64,000 nucleotides of DNA from Lutjanus erythropterus (Eukaryota; Chordata; Actinopteri; Lutjaniformes; Lutjanidae), in contig CM034601.1 in the NCBI GenBank assembly GCA_020091685.1, forward strand, positions 39,587,315 through 39,651,314, read 5' to 3'. Positions within the stretch are counted from its first letter, which is position 1. Each line of letters opens with the position of its first letter. Of this stretch, positions 11,601 to 20,632 are shown one piece after another. Under the pieces are notes generated by a model. It did not search any database. It worked only from the letters and a program-made list of their open reading frames with translations, and was not told where the DNA came from. The translations under genes and the position numbers were made by a program.

Positions 11601-14600
11601 TAACCTTAAGGGAGACCTTAAAATACAACTTACGACGCACGTAGCGCTACGAAGGCTCTGGGAAACGGGGCCCAGATAAGTCAGTCAGTTGTTGAATTCT
11701 CTCGCTGCTGCTCTATTCCCATGTTCTTCTGCGTGACTGATAGCCTTGAGTTTGAACTCTGCGTCGTAAGCGTGTCTCTTGAAAGGTGCCATTCTGGGGT
11801 CTTTATACACACACAAGTGGTGTGGGACTGGAATTCCCCTTTTTACCGTTTTTACCGCTGTTACTTCAGCGACGCCCCCTGACTACGGTGGCCATAATTA
11901 ACCAACATTGATCCATATATAAGGCGCATCGGATTATAAGGCGCACTGTCGGTTTTTGAGAAAATTAAAGGCTTTTAGGTGCGCCTTATAGTGCGGAAAA
12001 TACGGTAGTTCACAAAGAACCCTTGTTTCACATCTGTTTTAAGAATGAGGACAACTAGAGATTCCTAAGCCGAGGGAAGGGTTCTATGATTTCTGCTTCC
12101 AGCATTTAATCAGTTTTGTCCTTCAGTACTTGAGTATTTGGCAGAGCCCTGGTTTGGTTTCTGTTAGATCAGCATACCTTGTCTAACAAATGTTCTGCAT
12201 CTGCTCAGGCGCAATGTAAAAGTACACACTAGGGATGCAACGATTATAGATTTTGACTGTACGATTATAGTCTGAGGAATAACCATGGTTTCACGATTAT
12301 CATGATTATTATGCATTAATTAATTTCACAACACTACTAATGAACTAATGTATCAAATCACATGAACATTCTTTAGAGATTTCACTGTGTTATTTACTGC
12401 TGTCAGAAATAACACAGTAATCAAATAATACAGTACAAAATAATAAATAAAGATAAACAAAAAATCTGTCTCTTTCTTTGGAATTAAATAAAAGTGACCT
12501 CTGCTCTGTAAACATGCATGTCAGTATTTCCTTTTTGAACAAAACAAATGAAGTCAAAGGCTGCAGGACGTCTGTCTGCACGGCTCTTTTGATCAAAAAT
12601 ATCACAACATTATATAGTAATTTCAGTTTGTGTATTCTTTATACATTTCTTTTGGACCTGAGTAGAGAACTTAAAAACATGGTGGAAAAATATTTGAAAT
12701 TGGGTATTTTAAGTATTATTATTAATATAAGACAAAGATTAACTTTACTGATCCCCCAGGGGAACATGTTACTCATGTGGGTAATTATTGTCATCAACTG
12801 TCATCCATGTCTGTTCTTTAATTCATTTTTAATCATCTATTTTCAATAATTAATCTAATTTTACATGTGGCCTGGTTAAATCTTGTCTCTTATTGTTTTT
12901 GTTTGTTTGAAGTTTTATAATAATAATAATAATAATAATAATGGATTACATTTATATAGCACTTTATCACAGACAAGCACTTCACAAGTTTTAGTAAAAA
13001 TAATAGAAATAAATTGAAAATATTGCTTATGCTGTATTAATAATAACTGAAATATTATTAATTAGATCCCAGGTAGAGTGCTGGAAGTCTACAAGCTCCT
13101 GATGTTATGTTAGTGTTTTACACCTGGTATATTAACCCACAATGCCTAGAGTTTACTCAACACAGACAGGAAGAAACAACCTGTAATGTTAAATGGTCAC
13201 TGACTGAAGTCCTTGAGAGGAGCACTTTTATCTTCCATAGAAAAACGAGCCGCTTTGCTGCTGTTTGTTTACGCTGAACTTAAAGCTCAACTCTCACCGC
13301 TACGCCACTGATTGTAAGTGACACGTTTATATTTAACTCCCTACCAACTCAGTGTTTCATTAAGTAACTTGCCATTAACGTAATTTAACTCATTTATTAT
13401 GTGTTACCTTTTCTTTGGCGTGTAAAGCTGGGTGGTGATCCCACAAATGCTGCATCAAGTTTGACCCATTAGCCGCAACTTTTTTTCAGCAGGTTTTGCA
13501 GACGGGTGATCCGTCGTCTTGAATGACTCCCTGGTCATTCTTGATGTATCCGACAGGCTCCCACACTGCTGACTTCACTCTTTTCTTCGGTGAAACTTTG
13601 TTTTCGTTCTGTGCAGGTTGCGCCGAAAATAATGTACTAGCATAGAGTCCAGTGTTTTTTGCGAGTGAGAACAGAAAAACTTGGTGTAACGGAGCCTTTG
13701 GGATTAATTAACCATGACGTTTTAAAGCGCGGTTAATAGTAAAATCGGTTAATCGCTGCATCCCTAGTACACACATCCTCTGCAGCACTGAAGAAATGGG
13801 TTGAAAAAAACTCCTCAAAGGAAGCATTGAGACAGTGAACGTTAAATAATATGATGTTGTAAAGATGTATGATTAATATGGTGTCACATGCACAGTACCG
13901 TGATTTCATGCGCTCCAGCAAAGATTCAGGGTGTAACAAGGTGGAGGTTGAGAAGAGGGGCGGGCTACGGTAGAGATACTTCAAGTCCATGGCTGGCCAC
14001 AGCTCTTGCATAGAGGACATGCACCTCTCCAGGAAGTCTCTCATCTGATGAGACAGAAGCAGTTTGAGTTCAAAACATTGATTCAAATGAATACAACACT
14101 GAGCATACTGTACTATACCCCTTTCACACATACAACCATCTGGGCTTTAGTTAGGTTACATGAATCATATGGTAATTGAAGATGTTGGTCTCATGTCTGA
14201 TTGCCTGCATCAGAAAACAGTTTGTTCATTTCAGGTCTGCATTCAACACAATCTCCCTGTAAAGCTGATTAGCAAACTGAACATTCACACACAATATCTA
14301 CGGTACATACACGGTACATGTCAGGGCATGTATGTAAAAGAAAAAAAAAAGTAATAAAAGGTGAGCTGCTGATGATAGAGGTCACTGTACAGGTATGGAA
14401 CTGTCTAGCCCAGTCATTCCCAATACTGGGTCGTGACCCTCAGGCGGGTCACAGGAGATTTTATTTGGGTCACGGAATACAGAAAAGACTATGGAAGAAA
14501 TTCTGAAAATTCAAGATTTATATCTGCTGTAAAGCAGTCAATATGTGTGTATAGTTTTACTGATGAGAGAAAAAAATAAGAGCATGTTAATTCAGTCATT

Positions 14601-16431
14601 CAAATGTCCTACACTGTAAAAACGAAAAAAGTTAAGAGAACTGAAAACTTCAGGACACCTTATTTGAGTTTTGATCCCATATCAAACTCTTAAGTTTTGA
14701 AAAATGTATATAATTTATATAATCTTATGACTTATAAGATTATAGATTGGCAAAACTTCTTTTAGTTTTTCAAAACTTAAGAATTTGAGTTTGATTCAAA
14801 ACTCAAAAATCTATCACAGTAAAGCTGTCTTGAAATTTTGAGTTGTCTCAATTTTTTTAAGGTTTGTTTTCTTGATGAGGGGAAATGAGATGACCTGTTA
14901 ACTCAGCCTAAATACATTTATTTCTCATTTATAAAGTACTTAACACGTGTATATGCGTGTGTCAAGATAATATAAGGTGATGGTGATGACAGTTAAAAAT
15001 TGTCAGTAACATGTATTTATGCACAAATTAACTCTTAAAAAGATTTTACTGTTAAGGCCTGTTTTGGAATTGGGTCACGATGGTTTGTCAGTTTTCAAAA
15101 GTAGACACATTTTGCTAGGTTTAAATACTTATGGCTCATAGTCAAAGAAATAGAGAGGAAATAAACACCCTTCTTCCACAGATTCTTGCTGGAGGGCCTA
15201 ATGACACATAGAGGACACACATCAGTGGGCCAAACAGAGACACTGTGCTGGTGGTGGTGACAGGCTGGCAGTTGAAATAAATCATGTGGCTAATGAACTG
15301 CTTGCATGTGACATCCCTCCCTGTTAAAGGTGTATTTGGATGAAGTTTTTCCTTATCCAAATCGAGGATGTAAGGATAGGGAGTGCCATACACCGCACAG
15401 ATTGTAAACCTCCTGCAGGCAATTGTGATTTGTGATACTGTACTATATAAAAAAAACTGACTTGATTTATTCATACCTTCCTGACATTTCACTGGGGTAT
15501 ATGGTATATGATGTTATTTGTGTGAAAAAACAAATTATTAAAAACTGGTGATGGAAGTCACTGTAGCATACGACGTCTAGCTTAAAAAGCGTTGTGTCTC
15601 ATATGTACGTTATAGATGTAGCAATTGTGCAGATCACATCAATACACAGTGACAGAGAACATTGACATGTTCCATGAAATTCAGAGTGTCCACAGCAGCT
15701 TACCCTGGCACTGCCCTCCAGCTTCGCAGCCCTGAGCCAGTCAAAGGGCGTCCTGCCTTCCCTGTCATGGAGTCTTAGATCTCCCCCAGCATCCAGCAGG
15801 CCACTCACCACTGAGGGGTTACAGGAGAATACACCTGCATGAACTGGGGTGCTCCAGTCCTCACAGCGACTAGAAGAAAGTTGCATATATTATATCAGTA
15901 TGCTGTCACCTGATGGCTGTCATTCTCTGTCTTGTGAGACAGTGAATGTAAACACCAGAGCAAAGACAATGAGCACTTGGCCCAGACTTACTGGTTGGGG
16001 TCAGCTCCGTAATGCAGGAGCAGCTCTGTCACCTTCACTTGGCCCAACAGAGCAGCACAGAACAGTGCAGTCTGACCCAGGTGATTCAAACAGTTCACAT
16101 CAACACCTGGAACACATCACAAAAAACTGAAACCATGTGTTTGTGTCTGGTTTGCATTTTAAACTGCAAGTTAAAAAAAAATACTTTGGAAAAAGAGATA
16201 CTTTTGGAAATCATCTTTATTTGCATGATGCCAAACCTAGATGTATTACTGGTTCAATTGCAATATGATACAAATACAAATATTAGAGTAACTAAGTTAC
16301 ATACCTTTCTTCAGCAATTTCTCCAACTTAGTCAGATTTCTCTCCCAAGTGTATTTATGCAGTTGAGCCTCTAAGCCTCCAGTGGTAACAACACCAACTT
16401 GTACAGGACACGGAAATGGCATGGTGGTCAT
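1904..16431 (-). CDS. tex14: tex14, 5' half (ankyrin repeats plus pseudokinase), multi-exon, continues past left edge
   Basis: Testis-expressed 14 protein, which in vertebrates stabilises intercellular bridges between dividing germ cells. Ten coding exons (16305-16431, 15992-16106, 15704-15869, 13899-14044, 9293-9356, 8122-8255, 7518-7607, 3252-3375, 2354-2532, 1904-2055) all have GT/AG borders and join in phase to 432 codons plus one base. Order of domains: TEX14-type N-terminus (residues 1-42), ankyrin repeats (about 43-136), linker, then a kinase-like domain (about 251-432 and beyond). Protein similarity to mammalian TEX14 runs colinearly through every exon, for example [36 protein letters not shown] and WAAPE. 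The kinase is probably inactive: the HRD aspartate position is serine (residue 357) and the DFG position reads GLG (375-377). The lysine of the VAIK-like strand (K260) and the APE motif (405-407) remain. The C-terminal two thirds of the protein would lie left of base 1. Exons are seen directly; the family name rests on remembered similarity. Confidence 0.9.
2061..2128. repeat. (CA)34 microsatellite at a tex14 splice acceptor
   Basis: Uninterrupted CA dinucleotides end about 5 bp from the acceptor of tex14 exon 11. Read as (TG)n on the coding strand, the tract occupies the usual pyrimidine-tract position. Confidence 0.98.
2354..2532 (-). CDS. tex14: tex14 exon 10, pseudokinase catalytic-loop region
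   Basis: 179 bp, acceptor 'cctgcag' next to a 36-unit (CA)n, donor gtaggc. It encodes residues 323-381 plus two bases. The catalytic loop reads VMRSLSSHS in place of HRDLKxxN, and the DFG position reads GLG, so catalysis is unlikely. These losses parallel mammalian TEX14. Confidence 0.93.
2549..2620. repeat. (CA)36 microsatellite at a tex14 splice acceptor
   Basis: Uninterrupted CA repeat about 14 bp upstream (in transcription sense) of the acceptor of tex14 exon 10. Confidence 0.98.
2819..3205. repeat. Two dispersed teleost repeat fragments
   Basis: 2819-3090 is a copy of the 'agctgcaatgatta' family also seen at 30838, 31170 and 35390. 3100-3205 resembles the 'ggaccCact...gggaaacact' family seen at 8390, 15065 and 34860. 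Both lie in a tex14 intron. Confidence 0.6.
3252..3375 (-). CDS. tex14: tex14 exon 9, pseudokinase N-lobe/hinge
   Basis: 124 bp, donor gtaaca. It encodes residues 281-322 with [17 protein letters not shown] and [16 protein letters not shown], the beta-4/beta-5/hinge region. The acceptor 'gtatgcag' lies 10 bp inside a (CA)16 tract (minus strand TG repeat), so the usual pyrimidine tract is largely a (TG)n run. Confidence 0.92.
3386..3418. repeat. (CA)16 microsatellite at a tex14 splice acceptor
   Basis: CA repeat about 10 bp from the acceptor of tex14 exon 9. Confidence 0.97.
3600..4710. mobile_element. Two abutting DNA-transposon remnants
   Basis: 3600-3860 matches part of the repeat at 55790-56600. 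3861-4710 has imperfect terminal inverted repeats of about 30 bp (acactcaccagccacttcat at the left; reverse complement of gaagtgcccgctgagtgt at the right). Neither has a transposase frame. Confidence 0.6.
5290..5606. other. tex14 intron segment, purine/GC-rich, no feature recognised
   Basis: A GGA/GAA-rich stretch at about 5400-5460 is followed by a GC-richer block to 5580. No splice-flanked open frame and no repeat family was recognised. A (GAT)n tract follows. Confidence 0.4.
5607..5642. repeat. (GAT)n microsatellite
   Basis: About 11 uninterrupted GAT/ATG units follow three ATA units. Confidence 0.95.
5765..6793 (+). mobile_element. hAT element with perfect 8-bp target duplication and BED-finger remnant
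   Basis: The ends read tagggatgcc and ggcatgccta. The identical 8-mer ctacttac flanks both sides (5757-5764 and 6794-6801). The subterminal regions are rich in gattcgaat/atcgattt motifs. The interior encodes the start of a ZBED-type transposase (6418-6633). About 1 kb in length, so internally deleted. Confidence 0.88.
6418..6633 (+). pseudogene. ZBED/hAT transposase N-terminal fragment (BED zinc finger)
   Basis: 71-residue frame containing [12 protein letters not shown] and TICKLC, the aromatic start and first cysteine pair of a BED zinc finger as found in ZBED-type hAT transposases. The second metal-binding half (HxxxxH) and the whole catalytic domain are missing, so it cannot work as a transposase. 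Confidence 0.6.
7320..7470 (-). repeat. Fragment of the dispersed 55790-56600 repeat family
   Basis: Shares the motif around aatgtgcaaatcatttacac and the terminal-type segment with the copies at 39000 and 55790. Confidence 0.5.
7518..7607 (-). CDS. tex14: tex14 exon 8, pseudokinase beta-3 strand
   Basis: 90 bp, acceptor 'gttacag', donor gtgaga. It encodes residues 251-280 with RGSRVTVK, so the ATP-site lysine (K260) is retained, then [10 protein letters not shown], equivalent to the alpha-C region. Phase 2 in and out. Confidence 0.88.
7668..7841. mobile_element. Short foldback MITE ('TAGTTCACCC' family)
   Basis: The ends aggaatagttcacccaaaaa and tttttgggtgaactatcact are inverted, bounded by TTTAAA on both sides. 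Four further copies occur in the window. Confidence 0.8.
8122..8255 (-). CDS. tex14: tex14 exon 7, start of the pseudokinase region
   Basis: 134 bp, acceptor 'ctccag', donor gtaaga. It encodes residues 207-250 plus two bases, including [20 protein letters not shown], colinear with the mammalian segment around QADDEPTFSFF. Phase 0 in, phase 2 out. Confidence 0.85.
8389..8640. repeat. Dispersed repeat fragment in a tex14 intron
   Basis: Contains 'ggggacccactttttgaaaa' and 'gacaaaccatcgtgac', shared with 3100-3205 and 15065-15120. Confidence 0.5.
9293..9356 (-). CDS. tex14: tex14 exon 6, short linker exon
   Basis: 64 bp, acceptor 'ccttttag', donor gtagat. It encodes residues 185-206 ending GLGFGK, which matches the TEX14 linker just before the pseudokinase. 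Identification rests on this short motif plus exact phase agreement with exons 5 and 7. Confidence 0.72.
10425..10804. mobile_element. hAT-type MITE
   Basis: The ends tagggctgcacgatat and gatatactgtgcagctcta are imperfectly inverted. Flanking 8-mers ctgtgata and ttgtgata (7 of 8 identical) look like a target duplication. No coding frame. Confidence 0.75.
11308..12007. mobile_element. Foldback DNA transposon with 'TACCGTATTTTCC' ends
   Basis: The left end taccgtattttccgcactat and right end atagtgcggaaaatacggta are perfect inverted repeats, followed inward by repeated 'aaggcgca' motifs. A second palindromic element is nested inside at 11505-11674. Confidence 0.88.
11505..11674. mobile_element. 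Nested perfect 66-bp inverted repeat
   Basis: Left arm 11511-11576 and right arm 11602-11667 are exact reverse complements as far as I can read, separated by 25 bp. It interrupts the surrounding foldback transposon, so it inserted later. Probably a very young MITE. Confidence 0.85.
12230..13766. mobile_element. hAT-type element with perfect 8-bp target duplication
   Basis: The ends are tagggatgca and tgcatcccta. The identical 8-mer gtacacac flanks both sides (12222-12229 and 13767-13774). 1.5 kb, no intact transposase. It contains an (AAT)n tract at 12914-12943. Confidence 0.9.
13899..14044 (-). CDS. tex14: tex14 exon 5, post-ankyrin linker
   Basis: 146 bp, acceptor 'ctcatcag', donor gtactg. 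It encodes residues 137-185 and starts [13 protein letters not shown], equivalent to the helix that follows the ankyrin repeats in TEX14. The remainder is a poorly conserved serine/proline/leucine-rich linker. Phase 0 in, phase 2 out. Confidence 0.85.
14411..15120. repeat. Dispersed repeat interrupted by a nested MITE
   Basis: The outer sequence (14411-14610 and 14867-15120) matches copies at 34460-34935 and 47069-47480. The interrupting piece, 14611-14866, begins acactgtaaaaac and is an AT-rich, partly self-complementary MITE absent from the other copies. Confidence 0.6.
15704..15869 (-). CDS. tex14: tex14 exon 4, ankyrin repeats
   Basis: 166 bp, acceptor 'cttctag', donor gtaagc. It encodes residues 81-136 with [21 protein letters not shown] and GRTPFDW, the second and third ankyrin units and the strongest match to TEX14 in the window. 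It ends on a codon boundary after SAR. Confidence 0.95.
15992..16106 (-). CDS. tex14: tex14 exon 3, ankyrin repeat
   Basis: 115 bp, acceptor 'ttccag', donor gtaagt. It encodes residues 43-81 with the ankyrin signature [13 protein letters not shown] followed by [10 protein letters not shown]. It enters in phase 1 and leaves in phase 2, both matching its neighbours. Antisense reading frames over this exon are shadows. Confidence 0.92.
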
Positions 16432-16454
16432 TGTGTTTCATCTGGTCCACCCAA
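16305..16454 (-). CDS. tex14: tex14 exon 2, start codon exon
   Basis: The 5' UTR portion begins after 'gttgacag' (acceptor at 16455-16457). Translation starts at the ATG whose complement is 16429-16431; a second in-frame ATG lies three codons later. It encodes 42 residues including PFPCPVQVG and LEAQLHKY, matching the start of mammalian TEX14, and ends with KLLKKG. The donor is gtatgt (complement 16299-16304), leaving one base of a glycine codon. I chose the first ATG because it is the first after the acceptor; either is possible. Confidence 0.88.
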
Positions 16455-16661
16455 CTGTCAACAGAGGGCTCTGTCAGTACAGTGAGGGAAGGTCAAAATT
16501 CAAAAGTTTGTTTTTCACACTGAACATGAATTGGGTAAGCAATTTCCCTAGATCCTACATCAGAAAGTAAAAAGGAGTTAAAACAGAGACATGTTGAGCT
16601 TGTGTCTTACTCCACGTTATTTCACTGTGCATTCAATATGAACATATGCCTAACAAAATAT

Positions 16662-16990
16662 CAGTGGTGGAAAGAGTCCTGAAACTCTGTACTCAAGTAC
16701 AAGTACTGTTACATTGCTAAAATATTACTCAATTACAAGTACGAGTACTGGTGTTAGAAATACTTGAGTAAAAGTACAAAGTATTAGTTACTTTTTACCA
16801 TTAATGTCAGTCACCTCTCCAAACTAGGACGGCAAATTTTGTGCATTTCCTGTTGAATAATCATTAATAATTTATATGATACTAAACACATTTTTTCCTC
16901 GTTTTCAATTTCTTTTCTGTTTTTCAGACAAAACAAGTTAAATGAGGTGCAATTACTGCCATGTCTATTGATTAAATATCTATGAATACC
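16662..16990 (+). mobile_element. 5' fragment of the 'CAGTGGTGGAAAG' hAT family
   Basis: Starts cagtggtggaaagagt and carries the family's internal 'tactcaagtacaagtactg' and 'aaattttgtgcattt' segments. It breaks off before the family's 3' end. It lies in the first tex14 intron. Confidence 0.65.
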
Positions 16991-17698
16991 TTTTTTAATT
17001 GGTTAAATCCTCTCTCTCTTTATCAGGGATGTTAATAAGATGAGACTTTAATTGATTATAAATTTATGCACCCTTTATGAAGCAATAATATATGTTAGTG
17101 TAGTGTTTTTCCTGAGCTCACAGATTCTCACACTGTTTGGTTTGGTCTACCCTGTTTATATAGAAATGAAATTAAGCCCCTTTAACCTGCTGACAGCTTT
17201 TTCTGATGAGCTCATCCATATAACAGTAAACTCTCTCCAAAGCAACCAAACTCCATTCGTCGTTTTACCTCACAAAGCAGGGCGTTGTGATTCTGCCACT
17301 GCCTCCACCATTTGGTTTGTTAAATGTTATTGTGTGATTTAAAAAATTAAGTCACCCAACACAAAAAATCTAAAGGAAAATAGACAGTGTTTAACGCTAC
17401 AAGTCTATACAGCTATCTGAAACTCAAGCTCAGCGCTGTATGCCAGGTTTCCCCGGAAACTTCCCCCATTAACGGCTGCAGCTCAAGCTAGCTAATTGAC
17501 GTTAGCTTATTAACTTAATTTGACTTTTTTTTTTTACTTTAGCAGTCTGTGAGTCCTGTAGAGCTCATAAAACATCTGGCTATATCTCTGACATTTTCGA
17601 AATGCCGCAAACTTATCGGTAACTCACACAAAACATGACTTGGCATTAAATTAAGTCAGCAATCCGAAATAACCAACCTACCAGAGTATTACACTTAC

Positions 17699-17765
17699 CT
17701 CAAAAAGAGAAACTTGGTCGCGTCCAGAAGGAATTCTCACGCCCGCGAAAGATCTCGCGTGAGAA
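17699..17765 (-). other. tex14: tex14 non-coding first exon (5' end approximate)
   Basis: A CpG-containing segment ends in a consensus donor (gtaagt on the minus strand, complement at 17693-17698). It lies 1.2 kb upstream of the start-codon exon, which itself begins after an acceptor at 16455-16457. That is the normal layout for a 5' UTR exon. The upstream limit is a guess, because transcription start cannot be read from sequence. Confidence 0.5.
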
Positions 17766-17960
17766 ATCATTATAATCCCAACCATGATCTTTACCTTTCC
17801 TTTTTAAACATCTTTTCTGTCCCTGATCCTACCCATATTTTAATCACGGCGTTGTCACGTTATAACACATAATTAGTTTGTACAACATGCACAAATAAAG
17901 AAACAACACGCACAAACCTCGCGAGAGTTTCGCACATCAATGGTTCCCCTCTAGACATGA
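17730..17960 (-). promoter_or_regulatory. Candidate tex14 promoter with CGCG palindromes
   Basis: The region has CpGs in an otherwise CpG-poor window. It holds two near-palindromes related to the TCTCGCGAGA vertebrate promoter motif: TCTCGCGTGAGA at 17753-17764 and CTCGCGAG at 17918-17925. It lies directly upstream of the inferred first exon. No TATA box is evident. The motif class is known from vertebrate promoters, often TATA-less or bidirectional; its use here is inference. Confidence 0.45.
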
Positions 17961-17969
17961 TAAAAAAAA

Positions 17970-18434
17970 ATTATCCGATTTGTTCCATGTCTTGTTTGCA
18001 ATCCAAACTTGGGTTGCGAATTTTGTGCGATTTCCTGAACCAGTAGTTTAAAACGAAAACAACTGATAAATCATTAATAATTTCTAAGATTCACCTTTTA
18101 TATTTAATGGGTTAAATTTTTTAACAGCAATTCATCAATTAATGATTAATCATCGACATACTCACTACAGACGTCTGCTGCTGTCATTGTTTTCATTTGC
18201 CTGTTTACGATTAGATCACCTGACTGGCTACTAAAATGCGGATGAAAGGTTTGAATATTAATTCAAATTGTACTCACTACTCAACAGTGGTTAATTAGAT
18301 TATATCTTTTAATGCATATTTAAGTATGAGTAAAAGCACAGAGACTTAAAAATCTACTCAAAAGTACAAGTACCTAAAAAAACCTACTTAATTACAGTAA
18401 TTTAAGTATTTCTAATTAGTTACTTCCAGCCCTG
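17970..18434 (+). mobile_element. 3' fragment of the 'CAGTGGTGGAAAG' hAT family
   Basis: Begins inside the family (a 'gaattttgtgcgatttcctg' segment homologous to 16830) and ends ttacttccagccctg. Together with the 5' fragment at 16662 it brackets the tex14 first exon and promoter. Confidence 0.65.
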
Positions 18435-19059
18435 GGATAAATTATGATTAAATTTTAATCCGAATGAGGCCAAAATTAGAGTTAGATGAGAATAATGAAA
18501 GAAATATATCACAAGTTCCTATATAACATTTGAATTACTGATATGTTTGTCCCTCTCTGAAGGTCTGGAAGGTCCTAAGGGTTCTGCTCTGCCTTCCAAC
18601 TTACTCATCAGTCCTCAACTCCATAGAGCAATTATTTTGCTCATGGAGGGACCCCCAGCCACATGAATACATGTTCCTCTTGGATGCAATGAATGCTGGA
18701 TGTCTGGATGAAAAGAGATGATGGAGCTCTATGGAAAAGAGGGAACAAGGGGATTTAAGCTTTCAGATAAGAAAAATAAACAAACAAAGAAATAAAACAA
18801 ATAAACAAAAAAAAAAAATGTTTGCAAGAAAGATTAGTGGAAATACTCACCTGAAACTGTAATGAAATAATTTAAGAACGGTTGAGACAGGTTCTCAGTA
18901 GTATATTTTGAGTCCAGAGTATCATGAAAGGAACACATTAAAAAATTGGGGATATGTTTTACACATATCCCCAATTTTTTTTAATGCATGTGGTGAGAAG
19001 CCCATAGAGTTGGAATGGGAAGTTGATGTTGTGTTTGCTGATGGAATGGAGTTCTGTCT
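18435..19059. other. Intergenic, nothing recognised except a hairpin
   Basis: No gene or repeat identified. It holds a stem-loop at 18938-18983 and an A-rich stretch near 18775-18820. Confidence 0.4.
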
Positions 19060-19067
19060 AACTTTGA

Positions 19068-20087
19068 CAGTGGTGGACAAAGTACTCAACCCCAGTACTT
19101 GAGTCAAAGTATAGATACTCCTGGTCAAATATTACTCAACTACAAGTGAAAGTCGCTCAGTCACAATTTTACTTGAGATAAAGTACTAGAGTGCTTGGTT
19201 TTAAAAATACTTAAGTATTCGAAAGTACATGTTTTTAAAAATACTTAAGTATTCAAAAGTACAAATTACAAAGTACATTTTCTAATATCAATACATGCTG
19301 TATTGTTTTCATGATGCATTTACAGAAGCTTGTAACTCTCTGAAACCATCTAATGATGCACAGATTTGCTTGTAGAACCACTCTACTACACAAAGCCTAT
19401 AGAAACACCTATAAAAACTTCAACATAGAAATACAATCAAAAACAAAAAGGACAGCTGTTGTCATTTTCTGATGTAACTGTATTAAAATCACTGCATAAA
19501 ATTAGATTGAAGCCAACTGTAAGGAGTTCTCCAAGTCTGTTAAATAACTGAGATTTCTTTCTGTCTTCAGAGGCAGTATATACATGAATTATGCTGTATT
19601 TTTCACCACGATAAAAACAATCCAACTTTAAAAGCTACCTGGAATAATGAATAATTATAATAACATCTTTAGATTTCATTTTGTCTTTCTCCTGCCGTCA
19701 CCATTAACGCTTTCTGTTTGAATGAAAGAGGGAGAGTTTGCTTGTGCTTGTTAGTGCACCTGGACGTATTTCTGCTTTACAACAGTCCCATTTGAGAGGA
19801 GCTACTGTGATTGGTTTCTTTCTGTGAGAAACACAGCATCTGACCAATTACATTTTAGAAAAGAAAAAACAGCCACAGCTGACTTCAACGATGTGCTCAG
19901 TCAAAAAGTAACAACAACCTTCCTAGAAATGTAGTGGAGTCAAAAGTACAATATTTGTCTTTGAAATGTAGTGGAGTGAAAGTAATAAGTTTCCAAAAAA
20001 ACAAATACTCAAGTAAAGTACAGATACTCAAAAAATGTACTTAAGTACAGTACTCAAGTAAATGTACTTCGTTACTGTCCACCACTG
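19068..20087. mobile_element. hAT-type element with perfect 8-bp target duplication
   Basis: The ends cagtggtggac and gtccaccactg are inverted. The identical 8-mer aactttga flanks both sides (19060-19067, 20088-20095). The interior is AT-rich without a transposase frame. Confidence 0.88.
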
Positions 20088-20632
20088 AACTTTGATATGT
20101 CCTATAATCATTGTGTGATTAGTAGAAACTGTGTTGGAAAGTTTGGAATAGCTTCAGATTAAGGCAAAAAACAAAAATGCAGATTTAATGAGTTAGAATG
20201 AATGTAGCTAAACAGAGAATGTGCAGGTTTTCACTGACAGATCAAAAGATCCAATAAGAACTTCATTAAGCTGCAGTTACAATTCAGGTTCTGCGGTTGC
20301 ACATCCCAGTCCCAGTCACAGAGCCCTTTAACAACCTGACCCTCTGGCCCTTCAATCATTTCTAAATTTTAATAACAGTATATCATTGTGATTTTATTTA
20401 ATTTCTATTGAAATAACAGTCTAAGCATATGGGTGTCCACAATGTTTACTAAAGAATGATTATTTTATTATTTAGCTGATTAATTGCTTACATTCAATTA
20501 AAAATAGAGTGGGTTTTGTGAGAAATAGAGGTGAAGGTAATATTGAATATATGATATGTAACAATGATTGAGCAGATTAGTCTAGATTAGATTATTTTAG
20601 ATTAGATCAGGTTGGATTAGACTAGATTAGAC

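Noticed and set aside
14625..14866. Possible small-RNA hairpin with mirrored aaactcaa/ttgagttt motifs
   Set aside because: Better explained as the self-complementary interior of a MITE inserted in a repeat.
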